64,000 nucleotides of DNA from Burkholderia sp. Bp8963 (GTDB lineage Bacteria > Pseudomonadota > Gammaproteobacteria > Burkholderiales > Burkholderiaceae). Under the pieces are notes generated by a model. It had not been told where the DNA came from. It did no database searches and was given only the letters and a program-made list of their open reading frames with translations. The stretch spans positions 1 through 64,000 of the forward strand of contig NZ_QTQP01000008.1 of assembly GCF_003854275.1 (NCBI RefSeq). The letters are read 5' to 3'. This document shows positions 1 to 8,568 of the stretch, piece after piece. Made by a program: the position numbers and the translations under genes. Every line of letters begins with the position of its first letter. Position 1 is the stretch's first letter.

Positions 1-766
1 TCGCCGCGATCTTCACTGGCTGGTATTCGCGCGTGTTGAGGCCGTGCGCGTCGCCGACGACGATCTGCACCGGCGCGAGCAGCAGCAACATCCACAGCGC
101 CATCGAGAACGTGCGCTTGACGGGCTCGTCGCGGCGGCCCTTCAACAGATGCCATGCGCCGCACGCGGCGACGATGAAACCCGCGACGATGAACGCGGCA
201 ATGGTCATATGCACGAGCCGGTACGGAAACGACGGATTGAAGATCACCTTGAACCAGTCGACCGGGACAACGATGCCGTTCTGGATCGCGAAGCCCTGCG
301 GCGTCTGCATGAAGCTGTTCGATGCGAGAATCCAGAACGTCGAGATCAGCGTGCCGACCGCGACCATCAGCGTCGCGAAAAAGTGCGCGCGCGGGCTCAC
401 GCGGTTCCAGCCGAACAGCATCACGCCGAGGAACCCGGCCTCGAGGAAGAATGCCGTCAATACTTCATACGTCAGCAATGGCCCCGTGATGTTGCCGGCG
501 ATGCGGGAAAACCCGCTCCAGTTGGTGCCGAACTCGTAGGCCATCACGACGCCGGAGACGACGCCCATCCCGAAGCCGACCGCGAAGATCTTCGACCAGA
601 ACTGGAACATCGATTTGTAGGCGGCGTCGCCCGTGGCGAGCCAGCGCCATTCGAGCACCGCGAGAAAGCTCGCCATGCCGATGCTGATCGCGGGGAACAC
701 GATATGAAAGGACACCGTGAACGCGAACTGCAATCGCGCCAGGTGAAAGGCGTCGAAGATTTCCAT
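1..766 (-). CDS. cioA: Cytochrome bd-type quinol oxidase subunit I, CioA-like (3' end outside window)
   Basis: The N-terminal 255 codons of a membrane quinol oxidase subunit that, with subunit II, reduces oxygen to water using quinol. The start is ATG at 766. The protein opens MEIFDAFHLARLQFAFTVSF and His21 matches the high-spin haem b ligand of E. coli CydA. FGTNWSGF, LLTYEVLTAFFLEAGFLGVM and the GDAHGLN stretch are family hallmarks. The wording of these motifs is closer to Pseudomonas CioA (cyanide-insensitive oxidase) than to E. coli CydA. Several membrane segments are visible. The quinol loop that separates the two subfamilies, and subunit II, lie beyond position 1, so the subclass is inferred from N-terminal resemblance only. 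Confidence 0.9.
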   Translation of the reverse strand, partial: MEIFDAFHLARLQFAFTVSFHIVFPAISIGMASFLAVLEWRWLATGDAAYKSMFQFWSKIFAVGFGMGVVSGVVMAYEFGTNWSGFSRIAGNITGPLLTYEVLTAFFLEAGFLGVMLFGWNRVSPRAHFFATLMVAVGTLISTFWILASNSFMQTPQGFAIQNGIVVPVDWFKVIFNPSFPYRLVHMTIAAFIVAGFIVAACGAWHLLKGRRDEPVKRTFSMALWMLLLLAPVQIVVGDAHGLNTREYQPVKIAA

Positions 767-1217
767 GACCGATATGTGCCCGTGATAGTGGAGACGTGCG
801 TCCGATGCGGACCATCCCGCGACGGTCCGGCAGCCGCGTGGCGCGGCCCCGGCGACACGCGCATACATCGCATCCGGCATCGAAGCGTGATCGACGATAG
901 CGCGATTCGAACGTCGCTCGCAATCAAACGCTGGCACCCGCGAACTGTGCTCGTGGCGCCCCGTTCGATGTGTACATCGAAACCGCGCGGGCGGCCGCCG
1001 CGGCCGTCAGCTGTACTGCTTTTCCGGTCGCCGCGCTGTGCACGCACATCGCGCGCGATCGCCCGTACCCTGTTGCCTGGTTCGGGTTCGCGGCAATCGG
1101 CGCAGGTCATCGACGCTCGTCGCCGCTCCCGTCATTCGCCGGCATAGCGCATCTGCTTCGGCATCTGCTGCGGCATCTGTTGTTGCGATGCACGCCGGCA
1201 TCATCGCGAGGACACTC
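767..1217. other. Divergent intergenic region cioA / fdhD
   Basis: About 450 bases between two divergent genes. It must hold both promoters. I could not identify a convincing promoter pair, riboswitch or conserved small ORF here; open frames crossing it look like GC-rich noise. A short imperfect repeat of a CGGCATCTGCTG-like unit lies near 1155-1185. Confidence 0.4.
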
Positions 1218-2072
1218 ATGCAGCCACGCCCCATGCTGACCGAGCCGACCGGCAGCGTTGCGCGCGACGTCACGCGCCATCGTCCGGACGGGCTCGAACG
1301 GGTGGTCGACCGCGTCGTCGACGAATGCCCGGTCGCGCTCGTATTCAACGACATCTCGCATGCGGTGATGATGGCGACGCCGATCGATCTCGACGAATTC
1401 GGCGTCGGCTTCGCGCTCAGCGAAGGCATCGTCGAACGCGCGTCGGACATCTACGACATCGAAAGCGAATTCACGGCCAACTGCGCGGCCAACGGCGCGG
1501 TGGTGCGCCTCACCGTATCGCAGCGCGCGTTCGTCGCGCTGAAGGGCCGCCGCCGTGCGCTCGCCGGCCGCACCGGCTGCGGCGTGTGCGGGATCGAAAG
1601 CATCGCGCAGCTCGACCTGCATCCCGCGCGCATCCGTCATGCCGGCGCGGCGGCCGGGATCGGCGCGGAAGCGGTCGCGCACGCCGCGCGTGCGCTGCCC
1701 GCGCATCAGGCGCTGATGCGCGACACGGGCGGCATTCACGCGGCCGCGTGGTGCAACCGCGACGGTACGGTCGTCGAAGTTTTCGAGGACGTCGGCCGGC
1801 ACAACGCGCTCGACAAGCTGATCGGCCGCCTCGCACGCGCCGGAACGGATACGCGCACGGGCTTCGTGTTCCTGTCGAGCCGCGCGAGCTACGAACTGGT
1901 TCGCAAGGCCGCGCGCGTCGATATCCCGATGATCGCGACGATCTCCGCGCCGACGGCGCTTGCGATCGACGTCGCGCGCGAAGCCGGCATCCGCCTGCTC
2001 GGCTTTTGCCGCGGCAGCGGTTTCGTCGAATACGTCGACGGCGTCGACGCCCCTGCAACCGTGGACGGATAA
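1218..2072 (+). CDS. fdhD: Formate dehydrogenase accessory sulfurtransferase FdhD
   Basis: FdhD passes sulfur from a cysteine desulfurase to the molybdenum cofactor of formate dehydrogenase; it acts in the cytoplasm. From ATG 1218 (AGGA just upstream) the protein is 284 residues, normal for the family. The sulfur-carrying pair is visible as Cys121 and Cys124 in TGCGVCGIES, the same numbering as E. coli. Further family blocks are MRDTGGIHAAAW, EDVGRHNALDKLIG and FLSSRASYELVRKA. It is followed after 6 bases by moeA, so it heads a molybdenum cofactor operon. No formate dehydrogenase structural gene is in the window. Confidence 0.95.
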   Translation: MQPRPMLTEPTGSVARDVTRHRPDGLERVVDRVVDECPVALVFNDISHAVMMATPIDLDEFGVGFALSEGIVERASDIYDIESEFTANCAANGAVVRLTVSQRAFVALKGRRRALAGRTGCGVCGIESIAQLDLHPARIRHAGAAAGIGAEAVAHAARALPAHQALMRDTGGIHAAAWCNRDGTVVEVFEDVGRHNALDKLIGRLARAGTDTRTGFVFLSSRASYELVRKAARVDIPMIATISAPTALAIDVAREAGIRLLGFCRGSGFVEYVDGVDAPATVDG

Positions 2073-2078
2073 CCGGCA

Positions 2079-3293
2079 ATGATGCGCTCCATCGATTTCG
2101 ACACCGCACAGCAGCACTTCGCGCACGCCTTCGCGCGATCGTTCGTCCGAACCTCCGTCCCGGTCGCCGATGCGGCGGGCCACATCCTCGCCGCGCCGTT
2201 GACCGCCGTGCTCGACCAGCCGCCCACCGACCAGAGCGCGATGGACGGCTATGCGGTACGCCACGCCGATCTCGCGAGCGGCGAGCCGTTGCGCATCGCG
2301 CAGCGCTGCTACGCGGGCGACGTGCCGCTGCCGCTCGATCCGCGCTGCGCGGCGCGCCTGTTCACCGGCAGCCTGATCCCGCCTGGCGCGGATACGGTGA
2401 TCATGCAGGAGCACGCACGGGAGCAGGACGGGTACGTGAGCTTCGACGCGAGCACGCGTGCCGGCACGCACATCCGCCGGCGCGGCGAGGAACTGCGCGC
2501 GGGCGACGTGATGATGGCGGCAGGCACCCGCCTGCACGCCGCGCACGTCGGCATCGCGGCCGCGCAAGGCATCGCCCGGGTCGACGTGCACGCCGCGCTG
2601 CGTATCGGCATCCTGACGACCGGCGACGAGCTCGTCGCGTGCGGCGAGCCGCGGACGCCGCAGCAGATCTACAACAGCAACGCACCGATGCTGGCCGCGC
2701 TCGTCGCGGGCACCGGCGCCGTCGTCGCGCGGGCAGCGCACGCACGCGATACGCGGCACGCGGTCGACCACGCGCTGCGCGACCTGATCGCGCACTGCGA
2801 CCTGCTCGTCTGCGTCGGCGGTGCGTCCGTCGGCGACAAGGATCTCCTGCGCCCGGTGCTCGCCGAGCTCGGCGCGTCGTTCGTGCTGTCCGGCGTTCGC
2901 ATGAAACCCGGCAAGCCGGTCGCGCTCGCGCGGCTCGACGGCAAGCCGGTCGTGCTGCTGCCCGGCAACCCGGGCGCCGCGCTGACGACGTTCGCGCTGT
3001 TCGTGACGCCGCTGATCCGCTGCCTGCAGGGGCGCGACGAGCGCCTGCCGATCGCGCCGTCGCTGCCGTTCGACGCCGACATCGAGCCGGACGACACGCG
3101 CGACCGCTTCTTGCGGGTGCGCTGCCGCGTCGCAGCGAACGGGCAGCCCGTGCTCGACACGCTGCGGCAGCAAGGCGCCGGAACGCTGCAGTCGCTCGCG
3201 GACGCGAGCGGCGTCGTCCGGCTGCCCGCAGGCCGCGCGATTGCGCGCGGCGACGCGCTGCCGTACTACGATTTCGCGCGATGGCTCGCGTGA
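2079..3293 (+). CDS. moeA: Molybdopterin molybdenumtransferase MoeA
   Basis: MoeA inserts molybdate into adenylated molybdopterin, the last step of basic molybdenum cofactor synthesis. The 404-residue length fits the family. Recognisable blocks are DQSAMDGYAV near residue 50, GSLIPPGADTVIMQEHA, RRRGEELRAGDVMM, the MoCF-fold motifs TTGDELV and YNSNAPML, VGGASVGDKDLL, and MKPGKPVALARL followed by LLPGNPGAA. The ATG at 2079 lies 6 bases after the fdhD stop, implying cotranscription and probably coupled translation. The remaining C-terminal domain is complete, so the enzyme looks functional. Confidence 0.96.
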   Translation: MMRSIDFDTAQQHFAHAFARSFVRTSVPVADAAGHILAAPLTAVLDQPPTDQSAMDGYAVRHADLASGEPLRIAQRCYAGDVPLPLDPRCAARLFTGSLIPPGADTVIMQEHAREQDGYVSFDASTRAGTHIRRRGEELRAGDVMMAAGTRLHAAHVGIAAAQGIARVDVHAALRIGILTTGDELVACGEPRTPQQIYNSNAPMLAALVAGTGAVVARAAHARDTRHAVDHALRDLIAHCDLLVCVGGASVGDKDLLRPVLAELGASFVLSGVRMKPGKPVALARLDGKPVVLLPGNPGAALTTFALFVTPLIRCLQGRDERLPIAPSLPFDADIEPDDTRDRFLRVRCRVAANGQPVLDTLRQQGAGTLQSLADASGVVRLPAGRAIARGDALPYYDFARWLA

Positions 3294-3552
3294 CGGCGGC
3301 CGCACGCGTGGCCATGCTGCGGCGCGGCGCGATGCCGGCCGCTGCGTTGCACGGTTTTCGCGGTTCGCGCACCGCGTGCCGCGAACGAACTGTATTCCTG
3401 CAAATCGGCCGGGATTGTGCCTCTGCTTCGGCCACCCGGCGATCTATCCTCCGGCAAGGAGCCTGCCTCGGCCTGCGCCCGTCCCGTCCGCACGACCCGC
3501 GCACCGTCGGGCGCTCCGCTTTTCTCAACCTGCGCAGGCCAACGGAACGATC

Positions 3553-4659
3553 GTGAACGTCATCGATTTCGTCACGCCGACCGAAACCGCATCGAATCGC
3601 GGCGCGGCGGCAGTCGCCCTACCCGGCATCGCCGACATGCTCGAGCGTCCGCTGCGCGATCTGCGGCTGTCCGTGATCGATCGCTGCAATTTCCGCTGCA
3701 CGTACTGCATGCCGCGCGACAGCTTCGACAGCGATCACGCGTTCATGCCGCCATCCGCACGCCTTTCGTTCGATGAACTGAGCAAAATCGCGCGCGCGTT
3801 CGTCGCGCTCGGCGTCGAGAAAATCCGCATCACCGGCGGCGAACCGCTGTTGCGGCGCGGGCTCGAAGCGCTGATCGAATCGCTCGCGTCGCTGACGACC
3901 GTGAGCGGCAAGCCTGTCGAAATCGCGTTGACGACGAACGGCTCGCTGCTCGCGGCGAAGGCGCGCACGCTGCGCGACGCCGGCCTCGCCCGCGTGACGG
4001 TGAGCCTCGACGCGATCGACGATGCGGTATTCCGCCGGATCAGCGACGTCGACCTCCCCGTGTCCCGCGTGCTGGACGGCATCGACGCCGCGCAAGCAGC
4101 GGGGCTCGCGCCCGTCAAGGTCAATGCGGTGATCGAGCGCGGCGTCAACGACAGCCAGCTGCTGCCGCTCGTGCGCGCGTTCCGGCACACGGGCGTGGCG
4201 CTGCGCTTCATCGAATACATGGACGTCGGCGGCGCGCAGTCATGGTCGGCCGACAAGGTGGTCACGGCCGCGCAGATGCGCGACACGATCGCCGCCGCGT
4301 ATCCGCTGCTGCCGATCGACGATGCCGAACTGCACGCGGGCACCGCGATCCGCTATCGCCATGCTGACGGTGCAGGCGAAGTCGGTTTCATCGCCAGCGT
4401 GTCCCATCCGTTCTGCGGCACGTGCACGCGCGCCCGCGTGTCCGCCGACGGCCAGCTTTACACCTGCCTGTTCGCGACGCACGGCACCGATCTGAGGCCG
4501 TGGCTCGCCGACACCGTGCCGCTCGATCCGTTGAGCGCCGCGATCCGCGATCGCTGGCTGCGCCGCGACGACCGCTACTCGGCGTTGCGCGCGGCCCGGC
4601 CCGCGCGGCGGCCGGGGAAAGCGTATCCGACCGTGCGCATGTCGCTCGTCGGCGGCTGA
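3553..4659 (+). CDS. moaA: GTP 3',8-cyclase MoaA (radical SAM)
   Basis: MoaA uses S-adenosylmethionine radical chemistry to convert GTP to 3',8-cyclo-GTP, the first step of molybdopterin synthesis. The N-terminal cluster motif CNFRCTYC places three cysteines at residues 45, 49 and 52; the second cluster is formed by CGTCTR and a later LYTC. ITGGEPLLR is the SAM-binding GGE motif. The protein ends in SLVGG, the C-terminal Gly-Gly tail the family needs. I chose the GTG at 3553 (368 residues) because it starts just before the conserved region; the open frame reaches back to 3241 without good initiation signals. A 259-base gap separates it from moeA, so it may have its own promoter. moaC is not nearby. 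Confidence 0.94.
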   Translation: MNVIDFVTPTETASNRGAAAVALPGIADMLERPLRDLRLSVIDRCNFRCTYCMPRDSFDSDHAFMPPSARLSFDELSKIARAFVALGVEKIRITGGEPLLRRGLEALIESLASLTTVSGKPVEIALTTNGSLLAAKARTLRDAGLARVTVSLDAIDDAVFRRISDVDLPVSRVLDGIDAAQAAGLAPVKVNAVIERGVNDSQLLPLVRAFRHTGVALRFIEYMDVGGAQSWSADKVVTAAQMRDTIAAAYPLLPIDDAELHAGTAIRYRHADGAGEVGFIASVSHPFCGTCTRARVSADGQLYTCLFATHGTDLRPWLADTVPLDPLSAAIRDRWLRRDDRYSALRAARPARRPGKAYPTVRMSLVGG

Positions 4660-4715
4660 CACGCTGCCGAAGGATGCCGAGCGATGCAGGAAGCGCCGCC
4701 CTCTGGAGAACAATC

Positions 4716-5282
4716 ATGACGTCATCGATCGATTCGCCCGCCGTACCGGACGACCCCGCGCATGCCGATCAACGCTGCGCCGACGACAGCACCGCGCGGC
4801 CCGTTCATGCGCCGCCGGCGATCGCCGCAGGCTTCGAGGTGCGCGTCCAGTACCCGCCGATCGACGTCGACGCGGAGATCATGCCGATCGCGCGCAACCC
4901 GCGCGTCGGCGCGGTCGTGAACTTCCTCGGCGTCGTGCGCCAGACCGGCGATTTCGACGACGTCGTCGCGCTCGAGATCGAGCACTATCCGGGCATGACC
5001 GAACGGTCGCTGTGGAGCATCGTCGAGGAAGCGTCCGCGCGCTGGACGCTCGAAGCGGTCAGGATCGTTCACAGGATCGGCCGGATCGCGCTCGGCGAGC
5101 CGGTCGTGCTGGTGGTCGTCGCCGCGCCGCATCGCGCATCGGCGTTCGACGCGTGCGAGTTCCTGATGGATTTCCTGAAGACCCATGCACCGTTCTGGAA
5201 AAAGGAAATCCGGCACGACGGCACGGCCGAATGGGTCGAGGCCAAGGCGCGCGACGATCACGCGATGCGACGGTGGGGCTGA
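4716..5282 (+). CDS. moaE: Molybdopterin synthase catalytic subunit MoaE
   Basis: MoaE with MoaD converts precursor Z (cyclic pyranopterin monophosphate) to molybdopterin. Conserved blocks are VGAVVNFLGVVR, LEIEHYPGMTE, VHRIGRIALGEPVVLVVVAAPHR and the C-terminal FWKKEIRHDG with the catalytic lysines. The ATG at 4716 gives 188 residues, longer than the usual 150 because of a 40-residue acidic, Pro/Ala-rich N-terminal extension with no obvious domain; a later start is not apparent. Gene order moaA-moaE-moaD is compact, with moaD beginning 39 bases downstream. Confidence 0.95.
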   Translation: MTSSIDSPAVPDDPAHADQRCADDSTARPVHAPPAIAAGFEVRVQYPPIDVDAEIMPIARNPRVGAVVNFLGVVRQTGDFDDVVALEIEHYPGMTERSLWSIVEEASARWTLEAVRIVHRIGRIALGEPVVLVVVAAPHRASAFDACEFLMDFLKTHAPFWKKEIRHDGTAEWVEAKARDDHAMRRWG

Positions 5283-5321
5283 TACGCCCGCCGCCCTTTT
5301 TCCTTCCGGCAACGAGCCACC

Positions 5322-5579
5322 ATGAGACTGACGATCAAGTACTTTGCGAGCATTCGCGAACAACTCCGCATCGACGAGGAAACCGTCGAGATCGATGCGA
5401 CCGAACTCACCGTCGACGCGTTGCGCGACACGCTCGCCACGCGCGACGAGCGAACCGCCGACGCGCTGCACCGGGATCGCCCGGTGCGCGTCGCCGTCAA
5501 CCACGAGATGGTGAACGGCACGTTCGTCGTGCACGAGGACAGCGAGATCGCGTTCTTCCCGCCCGTCACCGGCGGTTGA
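5322..5579 (+). CDS. moaD: Molybdopterin synthase sulfur carrier subunit MoaD
   Basis: An 85-residue ubiquitin-fold sulfur carrier. Its C-terminal glycine is thiocarboxylated and donates sulfur to precursor Z inside MoaE. The protein ends in PPVTGG, the obligatory Gly-Gly tail, and begins MRLTIKYFASIREQL, typical of the family; VAVNHEMVNGTFVVHEDSEI matches the beta-strand region before the tail. It is the last gene of the cofactor block and meets the convergent MocR-type gene downstream. Confidence 0.95.
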   Translation: MRLTIKYFASIREQLRIDEETVEIDATELTVDALRDTLATRDERTADALHRDRPVRVAVNHEMVNGTFVVHEDSEIAFFPPVTGG

Positions 5580-5617
5580 GCGACGCCGCGTTTCACGGTG
5601 TTCGTGGTGCGGTGTGC

Positions 5618-5639
5618 GATGCGCGCCGTGACGCGCATC
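5618..5639. terminator. Hairpin between convergent moaD and MocR-type gene
   Basis: An 8-bp perfect stem (GATGCGCG/CGCGCATC) with a 6-base loop between two convergent genes. No T-tract follows on either strand, so terminator function is only a possibility. Confidence 0.35.
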
Positions 5640-5651
5640 GCCTTCCACCGT

Positions 5652-7076
5652 TCAGCGCGCGCAGATCGCCGCGAGCTTGCCGACGGTGATCACCGCCTGC
5701 TCGATCTGGCTCGACCACGGGCTGCTGTAGTTCAGCCGGATGAAATTCCGGTAGCTGTCGGAGATCGAGAACATATAGCCGGGTCCGATCGTGATCCCCT
5801 GCTCGAGCGCGAGCTGATACAGCCGCATCGCATCGACCTTCGCCGGCAATTCGATCCACAGCACGTAGCCGCCGGCCGGGCTCGAAATGCGCGTCCCCTC
5901 GGGGAAGAAGCGCGACACGATCGCGCGCATCAGGTTCGCCTGCTGCGCATACGCCTTGCGGATCCTGCGCAGGTGATGCTCGTAGCCGTCGCGCTCGAGA
6001 TATTCCGCGATCGCGAGCTGCGGCAGCGACGGCGTCGCCAGCGTGTTCAGGAATTTCAGCTTTTCGACCTGGTCGCGGTAGCGGCCCGGCAATGCCCAGC
6101 CGATCCGGTACGCGGCGGTCAGGCTCTTCGAGAACGACGAGCAATGCAGCACGAGCCCCTTCCTGTCATAGGACTTCAGCGTGCTCGGATGCGAATCGCC
6201 GAAATACAGTTCGTTGTACACGCCATTCTCGATGATCGGCAGATCGGTCTTCGCTGCGAACTCGACCAGCTCGCGCTTACGCTCGTCCGGCATCTGGAAG
6301 CCGAGCGGGTTCTGGAAGTTCGGCATCACCATGCACGCGGCAATCGGCTGCGATTTCGCGATCGCCGCGAGCGCCGCGATGTCGATCCCGTACTCCGGAT
6401 GCGTCGACACCTCGATCGCCTTCATCCCGAGACGCTCGATCGCATGCAGCATCGCGTAGAAGGTCGGCGACTCGACGGCGACCACGTCGCCGGGTTTCGC
6501 GACCGCCTGCAGGCACAGGTTGATCGCCTCCGTCGCGCCGACCGTGATGATGATCTCGTTCGGATCGACCGACATGCCGTTTTCCAGGTAGCGGCGCGCG
6601 ATCTGGCGCACGAGCCGCGGATGGCCGGGCGGCAGCCCGTCCGTCACGCCCCACAGCGACTTGTCGCGGCCGGCCGCGTACGCATAGCGGTTCAGCTTCT
6701 CGAACGGAAACAGGCTCGGGTCCGGATACGGCGAGCCGAGCGGCACCGCGTCGTCGACGCCGATCGAACGCAGCGTCGACAGCACGAGGCGGCTCACGTC
6801 GACCGATGACGAAATCGCGATCGGCTTCGACGGGCGCAGGTCGCGCACCTGCCCGTTGCCGTCGTCGCGGCGCAGGTTGACGAAGTAGCCCGACTGCGGC
6901 CGGCTTTCGAGCAGGCCGCGGCTTTCGAGCAGCAGGTACGCGTGCAGGACCGTCGTGATGCTGAGCCGATGCTGCTGGCTCGCCTGCCGCACCGACGGAA
7001 TCCGGTCGCCGTGCCGGTACACGCCCTGCCGGACCAGCCGCTCGATGTCGTCCGCAAGCTTTTCGTAGAGTTTCAT
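5652..7076 (-). CDS. MocR-type regulator: GntR helix-turn-helix fused to an aminotransferase fold
   Basis: A 474-residue fusion of an N-terminal winged helix (about residues 5-68, GDRIPSVRQ then TTVLHAYLLLESRGLL) and a fold-type I PLP-binding domain. The PLP lysine is Lys317 in SSFSKSLTAAYRIGW, and NFQNPLGF supplies the usual Asn. Such proteins sense PLP or an amino compound and control nearby metabolic genes; the target here is unknown. Oddity: the position normally occupied by the Asp that contacts the PLP ring nitrogen (D in the IIEDDxY motif) is Asn284 in IIENGVY. This suggests reduced catalysis and a sensing role. The gene stands alone, converging on moaD. Confidence 0.92.
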   Translation of the reverse strand: MKLYEKLADDIERLVRQGVYRHGDRIPSVRQASQQHRLSITTVLHAYLLLESRGLLESRPQSGYFVNLRRDDGNGQVRDLRPSKPIAISSSVDVSRLVLSTLRSIGVDDAVPLGSPYPDPSLFPFEKLNRYAYAAGRDKSLWGVTDGLPPGHPRLVRQIARRYLENGMSVDPNEIIITVGATEAINLCLQAVAKPGDVVAVESPTFYAMLHAIERLGMKAIEVSTHPEYGIDIAALAAIAKSQPIAACMVMPNFQNPLGFQMPDERKRELVEFAAKTDLPIIENGVYNELYFGDSHPSTLKSYDRKGLVLHCSSFSKSLTAAYRIGWALPGRYRDQVEKLKFLNTLATPSLPQLAIAEYLERDGYEHHLRRIRKAYAQQANLMRAIVSRFFPEGTRISSPAGGYVLWIELPAKVDAMRLYQLALEQGITIGPGYMFSISDSYRNFIRLNYSSPWSSQIEQAVITVGKLAAICAR

Positions 7077-7390
7077 CGTGCGCTCCCTGCCGCGGCGAGC
7101 GGTCGATGCGTGGCGATCCTTCCGTTCGGTTTTGCCTGTTCCATCATGGTGGGCTCTCGTGAAGATGCATCCGCAAGCCCGATCTCGCGGGACCTGCGGC
7201 GCTGTGCTTTAGATGATGGAAGAGTAAAAGCAGAACAGTCGGCCGCGAGCACACACATTCATCGTGCGTGCAAGAGTACAGTTTAGGCAAACGGCCGAGG
7301 TGTGTCCGAACTGTATGTCTTATGAAATACCCGGTGGGGTCGGATGAGGGGCCGGACGACTGGCGCGAGATGCGTCGGATGCGACGCGAC
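7077..7390 (-). promoter_or_regulatory. Upstream region of the MocR-type gene with an ACAGTT/AACTGT inverted repeat
   Basis: Non-coding. A TACAGTTT arm (7277-7284) and an AACTGTA arm (7309-7315) form an inverted repeat about 200 bases upstream of the MocR-type start. MocR regulators often bind repeats in their own promoters, so this is a candidate site, unproven. The rest shows no gene. Confidence 0.35.
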
Positions 7391-7430
7391 AAAAAACAAA
7401 AACCGCGAGACGTCGCCGGCTCGCGGTTTC
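7391..7430 (-). terminator. Rho-independent terminator of the quinone oxidoreductase gene
   Basis: On the minus strand a stem AACCGCGAG/CTCGCGGTT is followed by a T-rich run (seen as AAAAAACAAAAA on the plus strand, 7391-7402). It lies 17 bases past the stop codon at 7447. Confidence 0.85.
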
Positions 7431-7446
7431 CGGGATCCGGCCGGCA

Positions 7447-8427
<981 letters not shown>

Positions 8428-8568
8428 ACGATGGTTTCTCCTTGTGCGGCATCACGAGCCGCGTCCTGTTCCTGCAACTGGCGCAACGGAATCCTGGCGC
8501 TGCCCGGCTTCGGCAGCGCATCCACGAAATCGACGAAATCGACGACGTCGACGACGCGCGGCGCCGGC

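Noticed and set aside
970-1239. 89-codon ORF between cioA and fdhD
   Set aside because: Composition is not protein-like, it overlaps the fdhD start and has no ribosome site.
1107-3305. Minus-strand frame of 732 codons opposite fdhD and moeA
   Set aside because: Same kind of GC-rich shadow; both genes on the plus strand are well supported.
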